This document shows, in pieces, positions 51,858 through 60,590 of a stretch of 64,000 nt of DNA (positions are counted from its first letter, which is position 1; each line of letters begins with the position of its first letter). The DNA comes from JAXLWB01 sp046328715. Its GTDB lineage: Bacteria; Chloroflexota; Anaerolineae; Caldilineales; Caldilineaceae. Position numbers and translations under genes: made by a program. The stretch lies in contig JAXLWB010000019.1 in assembly GCA_046328715.1 (NCBI GenBank), positions 1-64,000 on the forward strand, in the 5' to 3' direction. The notes under the pieces are model-generated. The model saw only the letters and a program-made list of their open reading frames with translations, ran no database searches and was not told where the DNA came from.

Positions 51858-52925
51858 ATGTCAAGAAAGTATCTCATTCGCCTTCTATCGTTGATCGCTC
51901 TCCTTGCCACGCTGGCTGGCTGTGTGCAACCCACGGGGGCGCCGGCAGCCGCACAGCCTACGGCAGCACCAGCGGAAGGTGGAACCGGTGCAGGCAAATA
52001 TTACTGGGTGCAAAATTCGGCCTGGCATCCTGTGCATCAGTTGACCCAACTTAGCTTCCTGGAAGGCTGCGCCGACCTGGGGCTGGAATGTGAGTTGGCG
52101 ACGACAGATGAGAATACACTGGAAGCCCTCGTTGCCATGGTTGATCAGACCATCGCCCGCCCGGATGTCAAGGGCATTGCCATGTGGTTTGGTGGCAACC
52201 CTGCCGTTGTCCCGCTTGTACGCAAGGCTGCCGAGAAGAATATTCCCATCGCTTTCCCGCACTTCCCGGTAGACCAAAGCTTCTATGAGAATGCTCCGAA
52301 TGTCGTGCAGATTGCAGCCGACACCACCAAGTATCCCGACCCTGTAGCCAAGGCAATGTGTGAAGAGCTACAGAAAGAAGGTATTACCAGTGGTTCCGTG
52401 GCGGTAACACAAAATGGCCATAATGCCACTGAAGATATGGTCGCCAAAGTCTTCACAGAAGGGATGAAGAACTATTGCCCGAACCTCAAGGTTCTCGATG
52501 TACAACTGGAAGGTCCCGAACCGACCCAAGCCATTGCCGTGGCAACCTCAATCATCCAGGCCAATCCAGACATCGTGGCTGGCTTTTCGACCACGGGTGG
52601 TGGACCCACAACCTGGGCGGGTGCACAAAAGGAAACCGGCAAGAAATTGCTGGCGGTGGGCATGGACTACACCCGCGTCAACCTCGACCTGGTCAAGAAT
52701 GGTGAAGTTTGGGGTATCGTTGCCCAACCGCTCTACACCGAGTGCAAAGGCGCAGCGGAACTCTTAGCCAAGATGGCAAATGGCGAGAAGGTTCCCTACT
52801 GGACCGTCCTCGATGCACCGCTTGTCACCAAGGACAAGCTGGACGAATACTACGCCATTCTCGATAAGATGGAAGCCAAGATGCGCCCAGCGGTGAACCC
52901 GGATGAGGCGAAGAAGACCAAGTAA
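51858..52925 (+). CDS. Sugar-binding lipoprotein (RbsB-like)
   Basis: A 355-residue periplasmic-binding protein of the ribose/galactose type (Peripla_BP_4). The start at 51858 follows AAGGAGC; signal MSRKYLIRLLSLIALLATLAGC ends in a lipobox, then an Ala/Pro/Gly linker. MVDQTIARPDVKGIAMWFGG and AFPHFPVDQSF are typical lobe-1 segments. It delivers ligand to the two permeases. A large gap with hairpins and repeat R2 separates it from the ATPase gene. Confidence 0.9.
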   Translation: MSRKYLIRLLSLIALLATLAGCVQPTGAPAAAQPTAAPAEGGTGAGKYYWVQNSAWHPVHQLTQLSFLEGCADLGLECELATTDENTLEALVAMVDQTIARPDVKGIAMWFGGNPAVVPLVRKAAEKNIPIAFPHFPVDQSFYENAPNVVQIAADTTKYPDPVAKAMCEELQKEGITSGSVAVTQNGHNATEDMVAKVFTEGMKNYCPNLKVLDVQLEGPEPTQAIAVATSIIQANPDIVAGFSTTGGGPTTWAGAQKETGKKLLAVGMDYTRVNLDLVKNGEVWGIVAQPLYTECKGAAELLAKMANGEKVPYWTVLDAPLVTKDKLDEYYAILDKMEAKMRPAVNPDEAKKTK

Positions 52926-52944
52926 CGTTAATTCGAGTTTATAG

Positions 52945-53254
52945 TTGTACACGGATTTTTGGGATTTTCACGGATCATAAGAGCAGGACTTGAACGTTTT
53001 GAGGCCATTTTCAAGCCAAATCCGTGAAAGCTTGCCCTCTACTAAGAAACCAACCGTGGCGACCCTCCCGTGAGATAGACTGTCATTCTGAGGAGCGGCT
53101 GTTGGCGACGAAGAATCTTGCGTTGTCCGGTCAAGATTCTTCGCTCAAAAAAGCCTTCGCTCAGAATGACAGTCTATCTCACGGGGTTTCTTCGTCGATT
53201 TTTTCGGCAGCGCCGAACCTGACACTCGTAAGGATCTGCGTTATCCGTGTACAA
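52945..53254. repeat. Family E hairpin split by repeat R2
   Basis: TTGTACACGGAT at 52945-52956 and its complement at 53243-53254 match the arm ends of the intact family E hairpin at 36405-36480. Here the arms are about 290 bases apart with R2 between them, as if R2 had inserted into the hairpin. Confidence 0.6.
53038..53218. repeat. Dispersed repeat R2, copy 2
   Basis: Starts CTCTACTAAGAAACC and ends TTTTTTCGGCAGCGCCGA. Arms 53067-53092 and 53160-53185 pair perfectly over 26 bases, and inner arms 53110-53119 and 53133-53142 pair over 10. Copy 1 is at 50533. Confidence 0.85.
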
Positions 53255-53289
53255 TTTAAAAAACTTCGAACTCAGGTAAGTAAGTGAAT

Positions 53290-53328
53290 CATGGATGGTG
53301 GATGGTTTTGTACCATCCATCATCCATG
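53290..53328. repeat. Hairpin of CATGGATGGTGGATGG words
   Basis: Arms 53290-53306 and 53312-53328 pair 16 of 17 with a 5-base loop, 27 bases before the ATPase start codon. It could expose or hide the AGGAG ribosome-binding site region downstream. Confidence 0.75.
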
Positions 53329-53355
53329 CTCCGCCATCTCAAGGAGCCATTTCTC

Positions 53356-54114
53356 ATGAGTGATCGACAACCGATCCTTGAAGCCAAAGGCATCTCTAAA
53401 GCATTCGGCCATGTCCAGGCGTTGGATAAGGTGGACTTTGAACTCTATCCAAGTGAAGTGGTGGCATTGATTGGGGACAACGGGGCTGGGAAATCGACTT
53501 TGGTGAAGATCCTCTCTGGCATCTATCGCAAAGATGCTGGACAACTCTATTTTGAAGGCAAGCCGATCGAGTTGCATGGCCCAAAGGATGCTGAACGGAT
53601 TGCCGGGATCTCGACCGTCTATCAAGACCTAGCTTTGGTCGATGTGCGCGATGTAGGGTCAAATATATTCCTCAATATGGAACCCACACGCTTCGGCTTC
53701 TTCATCAACTACAAAAAGCTCTATGCCGAAGCGCGCCGTGTCATCAATACCTTGCGCATCGACATGCCATCGGTCAAAGTCAACGTGGGCGAATTATCCG
53801 GTGGGCAACGACAAGGAGTGGCGATTGCGCGTGCTTTGGCGCGTGGACGACAAATCTTTATCTTGGATGAACCAACCGCCGCCCTTGGGGTCGAGCAGCA
53901 ACATAAAGTAAATGAACTGATTGCGAATTTGAAGAGTGAAGGCAAAACAGTGCTGGTGATCAGCCACAACCTGGAGCATGTCTTTGCCGTGGCAGATCGG
54001 CTGGTGGTACTGCGGCGTGGTAAGCGCGTCGGTACACGCCTCAAATCGCAAACCACGCGTGAAGAGATCGTCGGGCTGATCACTGCCGCCATTCAAGGCG
54101 ATGCGGCGAACTAA
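53356..54114 (+). CDS. Sugar ABC transporter ATPase, single domain
   Basis: A 252-residue ATP-binding protein. The start at 53356 follows AGGAGCC. Walker A GDNGAGKSTL (about 38-47), signature LSGGQRQGVAIARAL (about 143-157) and Walker B IFILDEPTAALG are intact. It has one ABC domain like FrcA/XylG-short types, not the fused pair of RbsA, so it would act as a homodimer. It completes the transporter of 49462-52925. Confidence 0.92.
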   Translation: MSDRQPILEAKGISKAFGHVQALDKVDFELYPSEVVALIGDNGAGKSTLVKILSGIYRKDAGQLYFEGKPIELHGPKDAERIAGISTVYQDLALVDVRDVGSNIFLNMEPTRFGFFINYKKLYAEARRVINTLRIDMPSVKVNVGELSGGQRQGVAIARALARGRQIFILDEPTAALGVEQQHKVNELIANLKSEGKTVLVISHNLEHVFAVADRLVVLRRGKRVGTRLKSQTTREEIVGLITAAIQGDAAN

Positions 54115-54194
54115 GGCGATTTCAAAATAAAAGGTATTCCAATGAAATCGCTTGAGCCATTGCAAAAAGCCTTGGCCTGAATGAGGGAAATGGG

Positions 54195-54575
54195 ATGGCA
54201 ACACGGCTTGTGACAAAGCAGGGACTCGATCGGTGTTTCAGGCTTGCACTCATCTTCGTAACATTTATCTTTTTGACAGCCTGCGGCTCCTCGCAACCGA
54301 CGAATGAGAAAGCCATTGTCGGAAAATGGGAAAACCCGCAAGGGGGTGTCATCCAGTTCTACGAGGATAAGACTGGTTTTATTCCGGGCGACGACCAACA
54401 AGCTCCACCCATTCCATCCGCCAGTTTTACCTACTCCTTCCCCGATCAAACCCACCTCGCTATCACAATGGCAGGACAAGAGTCGGTTGTCTTTGAAATT
54501 GAACTTGACGACGATACAATGACGTGGCACTCGTCGGCCAACACGACACAATTTGTTTATACAAGGGCAAAATAA
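54195..54575 (+). CDS. Small predicted lipoprotein
   Basis: A 126-residue protein with signal peptide and lipobox (FLTACGSS, Cys at about 30), followed by a small beta-rich domain (IVGKWENPQGGVIQFYEDKTG) like lipocalin-type or DUF-type lipoproteins that measure growth of unknown ligand. No function assigned. Surrounding genes are catabolic and on the same strand. Confidence 0.65.
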   Translation: MATRLVTKQGLDRCFRLALIFVTFIFLTACGSSQPTNEKAIVGKWENPQGGVIQFYEDKTGFIPGDDQQAPPIPSASFTYSFPDQTHLAITMAGQESVVFEIELDDDTMTWHSSANTTQFVYTRAK

Positions 54576-54635
54576 CGGCATTATCGATGGCTTCAATGTT
54601 CGAGCCAGAACCGTGGCGGTGGCAAGAACCATGAT

Positions 54636-54752
54636 GGTAGCGGTTACATCCTCGCCTCTGTTCACTGCATTCAACCCGATGTCCCTATCGAAAACATTCT
54701 AGCGCTGTTTGACGAAGCGGTCCTGGCTGGCAAATACCCACTACACCCGTAG
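54636..54752 (+). pseudogene. 3' remnant of a uroporphyrinogen-decarboxylase-family gene
   Basis: An open stretch ending in a stop codon at 54750-54752 encodes GSGYILASVHCIQPDVPIEN then ILALFDEAVLAGKYPLHP. This matches the conserved C terminus of URO-D/MtaA-type proteins (GGYI..xVHNIQPDVPPEN). No upstream part of the gene is present and there is no start codon in context, so it is probably a deletion remnant. The match is by memory of the family only. Confidence 0.45.
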
Positions 54753-54775
54753 ACTCTTCAGAAAATAGGAAAATT

Positions 54776-55594
54776 ATGGCGCCATTGACCCAACCCCAAA
54801 AGATCGTAACCCCCGACATCACCCGCCCCGACCGTGCGCTGATCGAGAGCCTGCGCACCATTGGCAGCGCAACTGCCGCTGGCGAACTCTACCGGCTGGG
54901 TATCAAGAATCCGCACATGGCCGGGTTGCCCACTTGGAACAAGGGCAAGTCGGTGGTAGGGCCGGCGCTTACCCTGCAATGGATGCCCAAGCGGGAGGAT
55001 ATGAGCGCCAATCACGAATATGCCGACACCGAATTGCAGTTGCACCGCCATGCCATGTACCATACTCAGCCTGGGGATATCATTGTCGTCGATGCGCGTG
55101 GCGATATGGCGGCGGGCGTCTTTGGTGAGATGATGCTGACCTATTTCAAAGGGCGCGGCGGCATCGGCGTGGTGATCGATGGCTGTGTACGCGACTGGCC
55201 GCATGTGGAACCGCTTGGGCTTGGCATGTGGATGCGGGGAGTGACCCCCAACCACGGCTGGCAGCACACCATCATGCCCTTTGCCGTCAATGTGCCTATC
55301 GCCTGTGCTGGGGTACTGGTCATGCCTGGCGACATCATCATTGCCGACAACGATGGCGCGATTGTGGTACCTGTCCAACTGGCACCTGAGTTGATCAAGA
55401 AGGCTAGCGAAAAAAACGAGTGGGAGGAGTTCACTCGCCTCAAGCTATCCGAGGGCGGTGATATGCGCAAGTACTACCCGCTTAACGATGAAGCGCAGGC
55501 CGAGTATGAGCTGTGGCGCGCCGCACAGGCCAAGAGCGCGCCGCACAAAGCGGCTGTCACGCGCACACGAAAGTCCGCTCCGAAAAAAGGATGA
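54776..55594 (+). CDS. RraA-family protein (aldolase-like)
   Basis: A 272-residue RraA/HMG aldolase family protein. The core PGDIIVVDARGDMAAGVFGE (about 100-119) and GVVIDGCVRDWPHVEPLG hold the conserved Asp/Arg of 4-hydroxy-4-methyl-2-oxoglutarate aldolases; the N-terminal and C-terminal extensions (the latter basic, RTRKSAPKKG) are longer than RraA (161). An aldolase or decarboxylase acting on a 2-oxo acid is more likely than RNase regulation. Its stop overlaps the next start (ATGA). Confidence 0.85.
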   Translation: MAPLTQPQKIVTPDITRPDRALIESLRTIGSATAAGELYRLGIKNPHMAGLPTWNKGKSVVGPALTLQWMPKREDMSANHEYADTELQLHRHAMYHTQPGDIIVVDARGDMAAGVFGEMMLTYFKGRGGIGVVIDGCVRDWPHVEPLGLGMWMRGVTPNHGWQHTIMPFAVNVPIACAGVLVMPGDIIIADNDGAIVVPVQLAPELIKKASEKNEWEEFTRLKLSEGGDMRKYYPLNDEAQAEYELWRAAQAKSAPHKAAVTRTRKSAPKKG

Positions 55595-56634
55595 TCGCGG
55601 TGCTTACATTTACGGCTTCGTTCCTAACAACACAGATCGCCAAGATCTTGGTAGCGTTAAATACCCCAGACGATTTGGCCGAATTGATGGCAAACTCACT
55701 GGTGGGGGCAAATCTGGCTGGTCATGATTCACATGGTGTTATTCTACTTTCCAGCTATGCCGCACAAATTCGGGCTGGCACGCTCAAGCCAACAGCACGC
55801 GCCAGCCTAGAGTCACCCACTGCCATGCTGGCAACCCTGGCAGTGGATGGGGCGATGGGTTGGGGGCCACCCGCAGCCTATCTTGCCTGCGACAAGACCA
55901 TCGAGCGCGCTCAACAATTTGGCATCGGTGCAGCCGTCATTCGTCAATGCCAGCACATTGGGCGCGTCGGGCAATATGCAGAGCGCATCGCTGCGCAAAA
56001 GCTCATCGGGATCGTGACCTGTAATTCCGGCAGTGGCGTCGCTCCTTTTGGCAGCAAACAAAGGATGCTGGGAACCAACCCGATTGCGATTGGGGTGCCT
56101 CGCCAAGGCGACCAGGCTCCCGTACTCTTTGATGGCTCTACCTCGGTGGTGGCCGGCAATAAGCTTAGCGTGTTGGTCGACAAAGGCTTACCCGCACCTG
56201 CTGGTTGGATTATTGACCAAACTGGGCAACCTTCCACGCACCCAGCCGATTTCTTTGCAGGGGGTGCATTGCTGCCTTTAGGTGGCTACAAGGGCTATGC
56301 ATTAGGTGTCATGGTCGAGATGCTCGCAGGGCTACTGTCCGGTGCTTCTGCTGCATTTCTACCCGATTTTGCAGTGGGCAACGGCGTGCTGGTCATCGCC
56401 ATTCGCCCGGATGCGTTTATCCCGCTTGATCACTATTTGGCACAGGTGGAGCGCGCCTGTGCTGCGCTAAAGGCCACCCCTTCCCTCGACGCAGCGCGCC
56501 CAGTATTGCTACCCGGCGAGCCTGAGCAACTTGCCCGTCGGGAACGTACCGCCCAGGGCATCCCGCTGGCAGAAGCCACATGGCAGGCGTTGTGTGCTCT
56601 AGCGGACAGCCTCGGCATTAACATCACAGGATAG
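55591..56634 (+). CDS. Ldh2-family malate/L-lactate dehydrogenase-like enzyme
   Basis: A 347-residue NAD(P)-dependent dehydrogenase of the malate/lactate dehydrogenase type 2 family (2,3-diketogulonate reductase, ureidoglycolate dehydrogenase). LVGANLAGHDSHGVILLSSY (about 38-57) contains the catalytic His; MLGTNPIAIGVPR and LPLGGYKGYALGVMVEMLAG (about 227-246) are family hallmarks. The 4-base overlap with the RraA gene indicates coupled synthesis, and aldolase plus 2-keto-acid reductase make a sensible pair. Confidence 0.9.
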   Translation: MIAVLTFTASFLTTQIAKILVALNTPDDLAELMANSLVGANLAGHDSHGVILLSSYAAQIRAGTLKPTARASLESPTAMLATLAVDGAMGWGPPAAYLACDKTIERAQQFGIGAAVIRQCQHIGRVGQYAERIAAQKLIGIVTCNSGSGVAPFGSKQRMLGTNPIAIGVPRQGDQAPVLFDGSTSVVAGNKLSVLVDKGLPAPAGWIIDQTGQPSTHPADFFAGGALLPLGGYKGYALGVMVEMLAGLLSGASAAFLPDFAVGNGVLVIAIRPDAFIPLDHYLAQVERACAALKATPSLDAARPVLLPGEPEQLARRERTAQGIPLAEATWQALCALADSLGINITG

Positions 56635-56638
56635 AAAG

Positions 56639-57502
56639 ATGAGTAACGAAGCCGAGAACGCGGCACGCCGTTCCTATTGGACGGCAAAGATGGATGAAGC
56701 CTTTGCCTTTATGGGCAAGATTCGTCAATACCCAGTCAACGAATGTGGCGAGCCAGTGGTTTCATTGGTGGATGCAGCGAGTGCAGCAGGCGTGGAAGTC
56801 GCATTCTCGGATCGTCCGCATGTCCAAGGTTTGCCACGTCTCTATTGGCTGCGTGCTGGCTTGATTGATTCCTTTATCAGGTGCGCCCGCGAGATGAACG
56901 AACGAGGTTGGATTCTCAAAGTCGAAGATGCCTTTCGCACCGTGACCATGCAGAAGTTTCTGGCTCGTGCGCCGCATACCTTCGATTATATCGTCGAGCG
57001 GGTCTTTTGGGAGTGCAATGGAGCACAGCCGCCAGTGGACTTATTGGCGCGGCGGGTAGCGGCGTTGGTAGCGGCTGCGCCTAAGGTTGGCACGCACATG
57101 TCGGGCAGTGCCATCGACATCTCAGTGCTGGATCGGGCTACGGGCCAGGAAATTGACCGCGGTCGCCCCTATCTTGAAATGTCCGAATTGACGCCGATGG
57201 ATTCGCCCTTTATCTCTGCCGAAGCTGCTGCCAACCGTGCGGAGATCACCGCATTGATGGGCAAACATGGCTTTGTCACCTATCCCTGGGAGTTTTGGCA
57301 CTACAACCAAGGCGATGCCTACGACCAGTATCTCAACCAGACCGGCAAAGCCGCACAGTACGGCGCGGTCCACATTTCGTTGAGCAATGGCAACGTTCAG
57401 CCGATCGAAGCTCCCTTGACATCCCTGAATTCAAGCGAGGAAATGGAAAGCGAGATGCGCCAAGCGTTAGAGCGTCGCAACCAGAGAATGGATCAAGCAT
57501 GA
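56639..57502 (+). CDS. VanX-like D-alanyl-D-alanine dipeptidase (M15D)
   Basis: A 287-residue zinc peptidase. GTHMSGSAIDISVLD (about 147-161) supplies His and Asp zinc ligands and YPWEFWHYNQGD (about 215-226) the Glu base and last His, as in VanX/DdpX. The length exceeds VanX (202) owing to an N-terminal extension. No signal peptide is seen. No vanHA genes are adjacent; a catabolic role in D-amino-acid dipeptide recycling is more likely. It overlaps the GH36 gene by 4 bases (ATGA). Confidence 0.88.
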   Translation: MSNEAENAARRSYWTAKMDEAFAFMGKIRQYPVNECGEPVVSLVDAASAAGVEVAFSDRPHVQGLPRLYWLRAGLIDSFIRCAREMNERGWILKVEDAFRTVTMQKFLARAPHTFDYIVERVFWECNGAQPPVDLLARRVAALVAAAPKVGTHMSGSAIDISVLDRATGQEIDRGRPYLEMSELTPMDSPFISAEAAANRAEITALMGKHGFVTYPWEFWHYNQGDAYDQYLNQTGKAAQYGAVHISLSNGNVQPIEAPLTSLNSSEEMESEMRQALERRNQRMDQA

Positions 57503-59640
57503 CAACTGATCAAAATAGTTGGAGTGACCTCCGCTACCAGACTGAACCCTACCCCACACTCTCCTTTCGCACAGCGATGACCGTCTACGAAGAGTCGCTG
57601 ATCCACGGGCGGCTGGTGGGCCGCGCCTGGAATGGAGCAGGCTTTGTCAATGGCTGGGAAGAGGGATTGCGCCTCGACCCGGCCAAACACCCCACGCCGC
57701 AAGCCTTCTGGCTGGAAGTCGATGGGCAACTGCTGGCCTCGCACTGGGAGTGGGTCGATCTGCAAAAGAAACAAGAGGTGCGGGGATTGCATGTGATCTT
57801 AACCTTGCGTCACCTCCACCGACCAGTGACGGTTGCCATTCACACCCTGCTCGATGGCACACCGATTTTGACGCGCTGGCTGGAAGTGCGCAACACAGGC
57901 AATCAACCTGCTGCGCTCAGCGCCGCCTATCCGTGGAGCGGTGTCTTGCAGAGCACATCACGTTGGCAGTCCCATCTGCCTAGCGCCGACTGCGCACTTT
58001 ACTCGCTCGGTTACATGGAAAATCCACACTGGGGCAACGAAGGTGACTTCCGCTGGCATGGGCTACCCAATGCCACCTATCAAGTGCATGGTCGCTACCG
58101 CCGTGACCGCCATCGCCACCCGATGTTTGTGCTGCGTAACAACGCCACTGGCGAACATTTCATCGCCCAACTGGCCTGGTCGGGCGGCTACTGTTTCGAG
58201 TTTGATCTGGATGGCGACTTAGGCACTACTGACCAGGCTGCAAGCCTCTTCTTCCGTGCTGGCCCCGATGCCTCTGCGCCGCAGCGTGTGATTGCACCAG
58301 GCGAAACCATCACGACACCTGAACTGCACCTGGGCATGACCTTGGGCGATCTCGACAGTGCGATCCAGGCGATGCACGACCATCTGCGGCGTTCGGTCTT
58401 TGCGCCTCAACCACGCGGACGCGGTGGCTGGATCGAGTCGGGCATCGGCCCCGAAGTGGAAATTACCGCTGAACATGTCTTCCACCAAATCGATTCGGCA
58501 GCGACCTTTGGCGCCGAGGTCTTCTTTATCGACGCCAGTTGGTATGCCAAGCCCTACAGCCATTGGTGGCACACGGTCGGCGATTGGTCGGTAGATCACG
58601 AACGTTTTTCCGAAGGGGTGAAGCCTTTCCGAGATCGGGTCCATGAAAAGGGGATGTTGTGGGGGCTGTGGATGGATGCCGAGCGGATTGGCAAGGAGAG
58701 CCAGGTCTACAAAGAGCACCCCGATTGGCTGGCCACCGCCTACGACGACACGACACCCTTGGGCAACATGCTCGACCTGACCAAGCCCGCAGTGGCACAG
58801 TGGATGGAAGAACAGATTGTCCGTGTGGTTAGCGAGAATGAGTTGGACTTTTTCCGACTTGACTACAACGTCGGTCACATCGGTTCGGGATCGTACAATC
58901 TGCGCGACGGTTTTATCGAGAATGGCCACTGGCGCTACTACGAAGCACTTTACGCCATCTATGAGCGGATTCGTGCCCGTTTTCCTAACCTGATCGTGGA
59001 AAATTGTGCTGGCGGCGGCGGACGCACCGACATCGGCATGATCCGCCGTTTCAGCCACACCTGGGTCACCGACTGGCAGATTGCGCCCCGTTCCTTCACC
59101 ATCACCAACGGTATGACGATGGCGCTGCCGCCGGAGTATGTCGATCGGCTGGTTGCTGGGCAGAACGGTCACATCACGGCTGATTTCGACTTTCAGAGCC
59201 GCCTGTTGCTCTTTGTGCGCCCAACCTTGGCCTTTTTCAACCCAATGGGCGTCGATTGGAATCCTCACCAACTAAGCCGCTTGCGCCACTTTATCGATCT
59301 TTACAAGAACTTTGTGCGTCCTTTTATGAACAGTGGGCGCATCTATCACCATACCCCAACCTGCGAAGGACCTGAGCCGCAGGGCTGGGGTGTGTTAGAA
59401 TTAGCAGCGGCGGATCGGAGCAAGGCGATTGCTGGCGTCTTTCAACTCTCGGCTCCCCAACAAAGCGAGTATTGGCTGCGCCTGCGTGGGCTTGATCTCG
59501 CCCGTCGCTATCGGGTCAACTTTGACAACAGCAACCAAACGTGTGAATTAGATGGCTTTACCTTAATGAAAAGCGGACTCCCGATTCGCTTGGAAGGGGC
59601 ATTGACATCCGAGTTGTTACGAATCGAGGCAGTTGGGTAG
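57499..59640 (+). CDS. Alpha-galactosidase-like glycoside hydrolase, GH36/melibiase type
   Basis: A 713-residue protein. The start at 57499 overlaps the VanX stop; the frame continues upstream but is antisense-like and unsupported. The N-terminal beta-sandwich (about 1-290) is followed by a TIM barrel: WYAKPYSHWWHTVGDW, KGMLWGLWMDAERIG, FFRLDYNVGHIGSG (nucleophile Asp) and the VENCAGGGGRTDIGM and WVTDWQ segments with the second Asp. No signal peptide, so it acts on imported oligosaccharides. Galactoside specificity is inferred. Confidence 0.88.
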   Translation: MTTDQNSWSDLRYQTEPYPTLSFRTAMTVYEESLIHGRLVGRAWNGAGFVNGWEEGLRLDPAKHPTPQAFWLEVDGQLLASHWEWVDLQKKQEVRGLHVILTLRHLHRPVTVAIHTLLDGTPILTRWLEVRNTGNQPAALSAAYPWSGVLQSTSRWQSHLPSADCALYSLGYMENPHWGNEGDFRWHGLPNATYQVHGRYRRDRHRHPMFVLRNNATGEHFIAQLAWSGGYCFEFDLDGDLGTTDQAASLFFRAGPDASAPQRVIAPGETITTPELHLGMTLGDLDSAIQAMHDHLRRSVFAPQPRGRGGWIESGIGPEVEITAEHVFHQIDSAATFGAEVFFIDASWYAKPYSHWWHTVGDWSVDHERFSEGVKPFRDRVHEKGMLWGLWMDAERIGKESQVYKEHPDWLATAYDDTTPLGNMLDLTKPAVAQWMEEQIVRVVSENELDFFRLDYNVGHIGSGSYNLRDGFIENGHWRYYEALYAIYERIRARFPNLIVENCAGGGGRTDIGMIRRFSHTWVTDWQIAPRSFTITNGMTMALPPEYVDRLVAGQNGHITADFDFQSRLLLFVRPTLAFFNPMGVDWNPHQLSRLRHFIDLYKNFVRPFMNSGRIYHHTPTCEGPEPQGWGVLELAAADRSKAIAGVFQLSAPQQSEYWLRLRGLDLARRYRVNFDNSNQTCELDGFTLMKSGLPIRLEGALTSELLRIEAVG

Positions 59641-59697
59641 AATTGAGTGACACAGAGCACGCTGTGTCCCAGTAATGTTCTTTGCAAAGGAGCAACC

Positions 59698-60588
59698 ATG
59701 CAAAAGGTCGAAACGTTCAATGTGGATTACAAAAAGACCGAGAATGTCTTCGATTACGGCGAAGGAGGAGATCATCGCCGTGATCTCTATGCCTGGACCG
59801 CCATCGCCAATGGCATCGACGGCTTTCAAAATGTCACCGAGCAGGACATCGCCCGTTTTCACGATCAGGGCTACCTCGTTGTAAATAATGCATTTTCCCC
59901 GAATGAAGTACAGGATGCACTGGATGGTCTACTCTATCTGCTCGCAGGCAACGACCCCAACTATAAGAATGTGATGTTTGAAAAGAAGGCGCGTGGTGCT
60001 GCCTTAGACGCCATGCCGCCCGAGGTGCGCCAGGACTACGTGCGCAAATTTATGTGGTTTGTCGATTACGATGTGCGCCTCAAGGCGATGGCCTTTCACC
60101 CCAATTTGATCTCGCTCGTCACCCGGCTGATTGGCGAATCGCCTGCGCTCTTTCAAGACATGGCCCTGCTCAAACCGCCCAAGATCGGCCGCGAAAAGCC
60201 CTGGCATCAAGACCATGCCTACTTCGATCTGCCGCTAACCACTACGGTCGTCGGCGTTTGGATCGCACTTGATGAGTCAACCACCGAGAATGGCTGCATG
60301 ATCATCTATCCCAACTCGCACAAGGAGGGGCCGGTGGTTCACTTCCAGCGTCGCGACTGGCAGATCTGTGATACCTTTGGACGGCAGAAGCAAGTATTGG
60401 CCGTACCGCTCAAACCAGGTGGTGCCCTTTTCTTCCACAGCCTGATCCAACACGGCACCCCCGCCAACAGCAGCGAACTACGCCGCCGCGCCGTCCAATT
60501 CCACTACGCTCCCGCCAGCGCCAAGAAGACCAACCAGGAGGAACGATTGGCGATCTTCGGGCCGGATGGGAAGGATGTAGAGTGCTAA
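59698..60588 (+). CDS. PhyH-family Fe(II)/2-oxoglutarate dioxygenase 6
   Basis: A 296-residue PhyH protein; the start at 59698 follows AAAGGAGC. HxD lies in KPWHQDHAYFDLP (about 165-177), distal His in HSLIQHGTPANSS and the Arg in RRAVQFHYAP. It is the first of three PhyH genes on the plus strand but is not close in sequence to the next two. Confidence 0.9.
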   Translation: MQKVETFNVDYKKTENVFDYGEGGDHRRDLYAWTAIANGIDGFQNVTEQDIARFHDQGYLVVNNAFSPNEVQDALDGLLYLLAGNDPNYKNVMFEKKARGAALDAMPPEVRQDYVRKFMWFVDYDVRLKAMAFHPNLISLVTRLIGESPALFQDMALLKPPKIGREKPWHQDHAYFDLPLTTTVVGVWIALDESTTENGCMIIYPNSHKEGPVVHFQRRDWQICDTFGRQKQVLAVPLKPGGALFFHSLIQHGTPANSSELRRRAVQFHYAPASAKKTNQEERLAIFGPDGKDVEC

Positions 60589-60590
60589 AA

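Larger units (their letters stand above)
52926..53355. other. Gene-free region with nested repeats
   Basis: A 430-base gap between the binding protein and ATPase of one transporter. It holds a family E hairpin arm (52945-52975), repeat R2 copy 2 (53038-53218), the opposite family E arm (53243-53254) and a further hairpin (53290-53328). No promoter with good spacing is evident. Confidence 0.7.

Noticed and set aside
56639..57502. Vancomycin resistance locus
   Set aside because: No vanH, vanA or vanS/R genes; the VanX-like gene is embedded in a catabolic operon.
58219..59271. Minus-strand open frame of 350 codons
   Set aside because: Antisense to the GH36 barrel region, which has clear catalytic motifs; no ribosome-binding site or protein similarity.
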